Source of the DNA: an uncultured Clostridia bacterium
GTDB lineage: Bacteria; Bacillota; Clostridia; Oscillospirales; Oscillospiraceae
DNA length: 6,001 bases
Direction: 5' to 3'
Assembly (NCBI GenBank): GCA_945918315.1
Contig: CAMEIK010000075.1
Location: forward strand, 1-6,001
The notes under the pieces are model-generated. The model was not told the origin of the DNA and made no database searches. It saw nothing but the letters and a program-made list of their open reading frames with translations. A program made the translations under genes and the position numbers. Shown here piece by piece: positions 4,812 to 6,001 of the stretch (position 1 is the first letter of the stretch; each line of letters starts with the position of its first letter).

Positions 4812-5288
4812 ATGGAGAAAATTGCCAGCTTTACCGTCAATCATCTGACGCTTATGCCCGGGCTGTATTCTTCCCGGAAGGACCGGATCGGTTCGCAGAC
4901 CGTGACAACCTTTGACCTGCGGCTTACCGCCCCCAATCGGGAGCCGGTGATGAATACCGCGGAAATGCACGCCATTGAGCACCTGGGGGCTACATTTCTG
5001 CGCAACGAGCCGGTTTGGAAGGAACGGGTTATCTACTTCGGCCCCATGGGCTGCCGCACCGGCTTCTATCTGCTGCTTGCCGGGGACCTGACGGCGGAGG
5101 AGGCGCTGCCCCTTGTGACGGACTGCTTCCGTTTTATCCGGGACTACCGGGGGGAAATCCCGGGAGCCAGCCCCCGGGACTGCGGGAACTACCTGGATAT
5201 GAACCTGCCCATGGCGAATTTCTGGGCAGACCGGTATGTCCGGGTGCTGGAAGCGGCGGAGCCGGACCGGCTGCGTTATCCGGAGTAA
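4812..5288 (+). CDS. luxS: S-ribosylhomocysteine lyase LuxS (AI-2 synthase)
   Basis: LuxS is a cytoplasmic metalloenzyme that splits S-ribosylhomocysteine into homocysteine and DPD, which cyclises to autoinducer-2. The 158-residue product matches the family's usual ~150-160 residues. Visible signatures: FDLR (34-37, with the substrate-contacting Arg), the metal and base motif HAIEH (H53, E56, H57), the active-site cysteine C81 in GPMGCRTG, and the third metal ligand C124 in DCGNY. All catalytic positions are intact. The reading frame is open back to 4689, but those extra ~41 residues lie over the promoter and have no family counterpart, so the ATG at 4812 is preferred. It is first in an operon with mtnN, which makes its substrate. 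Whether AI-2 serves as a signal here or is a by-product of methyl-cycle detoxification cannot be told; no Lsr-type uptake genes are in view. Confidence 0.97.
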   Translation: MEKIASFTVNHLTLMPGLYSSRKDRIGSQTVTTFDLRLTAPNREPVMNTAEMHAIEHLGATFLRNEPVWKERVIYFGPMGCRTGFYLLLAGDLTAEEALPLVTDCFRFIRDYRGEIPGASPRDCGNYLDMNLPMANFWADRYVRVLEAAEPDRLRYPE

Positions 5289-5301
5289 GGAGGAAAGAGA
5301 A

Positions 5302-6001
5302 ATGAAACTGGGAATTATTGGCGCGATGCAGGAGGAAATTGAGACGCTGCTTGCCGCCATGGCGGACAGAACTGAGGAAAAACACGGGGGAAGCACCTTT
5401 TATTCCGGCCTCCTGCGGGGCCTTCCTGTGGTGGTGGTCCGGTGCGGTGTGGGCAAGGTCAACGCGGCCCTCTCCGCCCAGATTCTCTGCGATTGCTATG
5501 GGGTTACCCACCTGGTCAATACCGGCATCGCGGGCTCCCTGAATCCCAAGCTGGATATTGGGGACCTGGTGGTGAGCACCGATGCCATCTACCATGATTT
5601 TGACTGTACTCCCTTTGGGTATCCGCCCTGCCGGGTGCCGGGAATGGACGCGGACGCTTTCCCCGCGGACCGGAACCTGAGGGAGTTGGCCCTGTCCGCC
5701 GCGGAAGCGGTGAACCCCGGGCACTGCGCGCTGGGCCGGATTGCCAGCGGCGACCAGTTCATTGCCAGCCCGGAGCGGAAGGACAGAATTGTGTCCCTGA
5801 CCGGGGCCCTGTGTACGGAGATGGAGGGGGCAGCCATTGCCCATGCCGCCTGCCGCAACGGCGTGCCTTTTGTGATTCTGCGGGCCATCTCGGACAAAGC
5901 CGACGACAGCGCCCATATGGACTACCCCACCTTTGAGCGCCGGGCGGCGGAGCACTGCGCGGCGGTGACGGAAATGCTGGCCGAAAAGCTGGCGGAGAAA
6001 A
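5302..6001 (+). CDS. mtnN: 5'-methylthioadenosine/S-adenosylhomocysteine nucleosidase, 3' end beyond window
   Basis: This enzyme (MtnN/Pfs) hydrolyses the glycosidic bond of S-adenosylhomocysteine and methylthioadenosine, releasing adenine and the ribosyl-thio compound; the SAH product is the LuxS substrate. From the ATG at 5302 the frame stays open through 233 codons to the last base, with no stop. Family members are ~230 residues, so only a few residues should be missing. Visible motifs: GIIGAMQEE at the N-terminus with catalytic E12, GVGKVNAA (49-56), NTGIAGSL (73-80), GDLVVS (87-92), HDFD followed by FGYPP (98-109), the substrate-binding MEGAA (174-178, E175), and catalytic D198 in ISDKAD. 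All key residues are present. AAGGAGG (5287-5293), a near-perfect Shine-Dalgarno, overlaps the luxS TAA stop and lies 8 nt before the ATG, so the two genes are co-transcribed and tightly spaced (13 nt). Confidence 0.97.
   Translation, partial: MKLGIIGAMQEEIETLLAAMADRTEEKHGGSTFYSGLLRGLPVVVVRCGVGKVNAALSAQILCDCYGVTHLVNTGIAGSLNPKLDIGDLVVSTDAIYHDFDCTPFGYPPCRVPGMDADAFPADRNLRELALSAAEAVNPGHCALGRIASGDQFIASPERKDRIVSLTGALCTEMEGAAIAHAACRNGVPFVILRAISDKADDSAHMDYPTFERRAAEHCAAVTEMLAEKLAEK

Noticed and set aside
5134..5955. A 273-codon open frame on the minus strand
   Set aside because: It is antisense to luxS and mtnN, both of which have intact catalytic residues.

Overview
The window looks like chromosomal DNA from a fairly GC-rich, Gram-positive anaerobe of the Clostridia, most likely an Oscillospiraceae/Ruminococcaceae-type gut bacterium. 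This is inferred from the strong Shine-Dalgarno sequences, the sigma-A-type promoters, the long intergenic fold-back repeats, and an Arg/Asp-rich membrane protein of a kind I associate with Clostridia. It cannot be proven without a search. No tRNA, rRNA, CRISPR array, transposase gene or phage gene is visible.

Layout. (1) 1-129: 7-bp tandem repeats, a weak promoter candidate and a 5' hairpin ahead of a plus-strand DEDDh exonuclease gene (130-1008). (2) 1009-1484: a 476-bp gene-free stretch between two convergent genes. It holds a 19-20 bp perfect hairpin on the exonuclease stop codon, a 172-bp near-complete palindrome (1106-1277), a 111-bp element with 24-bp perfect terminal inverted repeats (1295-1405), and a weak hairpin on the stop codon of the opposing gene. 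(3) 1485-2234, minus strand: a classical short-chain dehydrogenase/reductase with a near-consensus promoter of its own. (4) 2476-4476, minus strand: a 666-residue single-pass membrane protein with an acidic/Arg-rich cytoplasmic tail and an extracellular domain that resembles polysaccharide deacetylases but lacks their metal-binding motifs. A strong intrinsic terminator ends it at 2436-2464, and its own promoter and a structured leader precede it. (5) 4812-6001, plus strand: luxS followed 13 nt later by mtnN (pfs), which runs off the window about where the family normally ends.

How the genes relate. luxS and mtnN form a clear functional pair. MtnN cleaves S-adenosylhomocysteine to adenine and S-ribosylhomocysteine, and LuxS splits the latter into homocysteine and DPD, the AI-2 precursor. 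The membrane protein is divergent from luxS, with separate back-to-back promoters in the 335-bp gap. The reductase and the exonuclease look like independent single-gene units.

I found no convincing new multi-gene system. The points most worth a second look are the two adjacent fold-back elements between the convergent genes and the apparently metal-less deacetylase-like membrane protein with an EF-hand-like loop.
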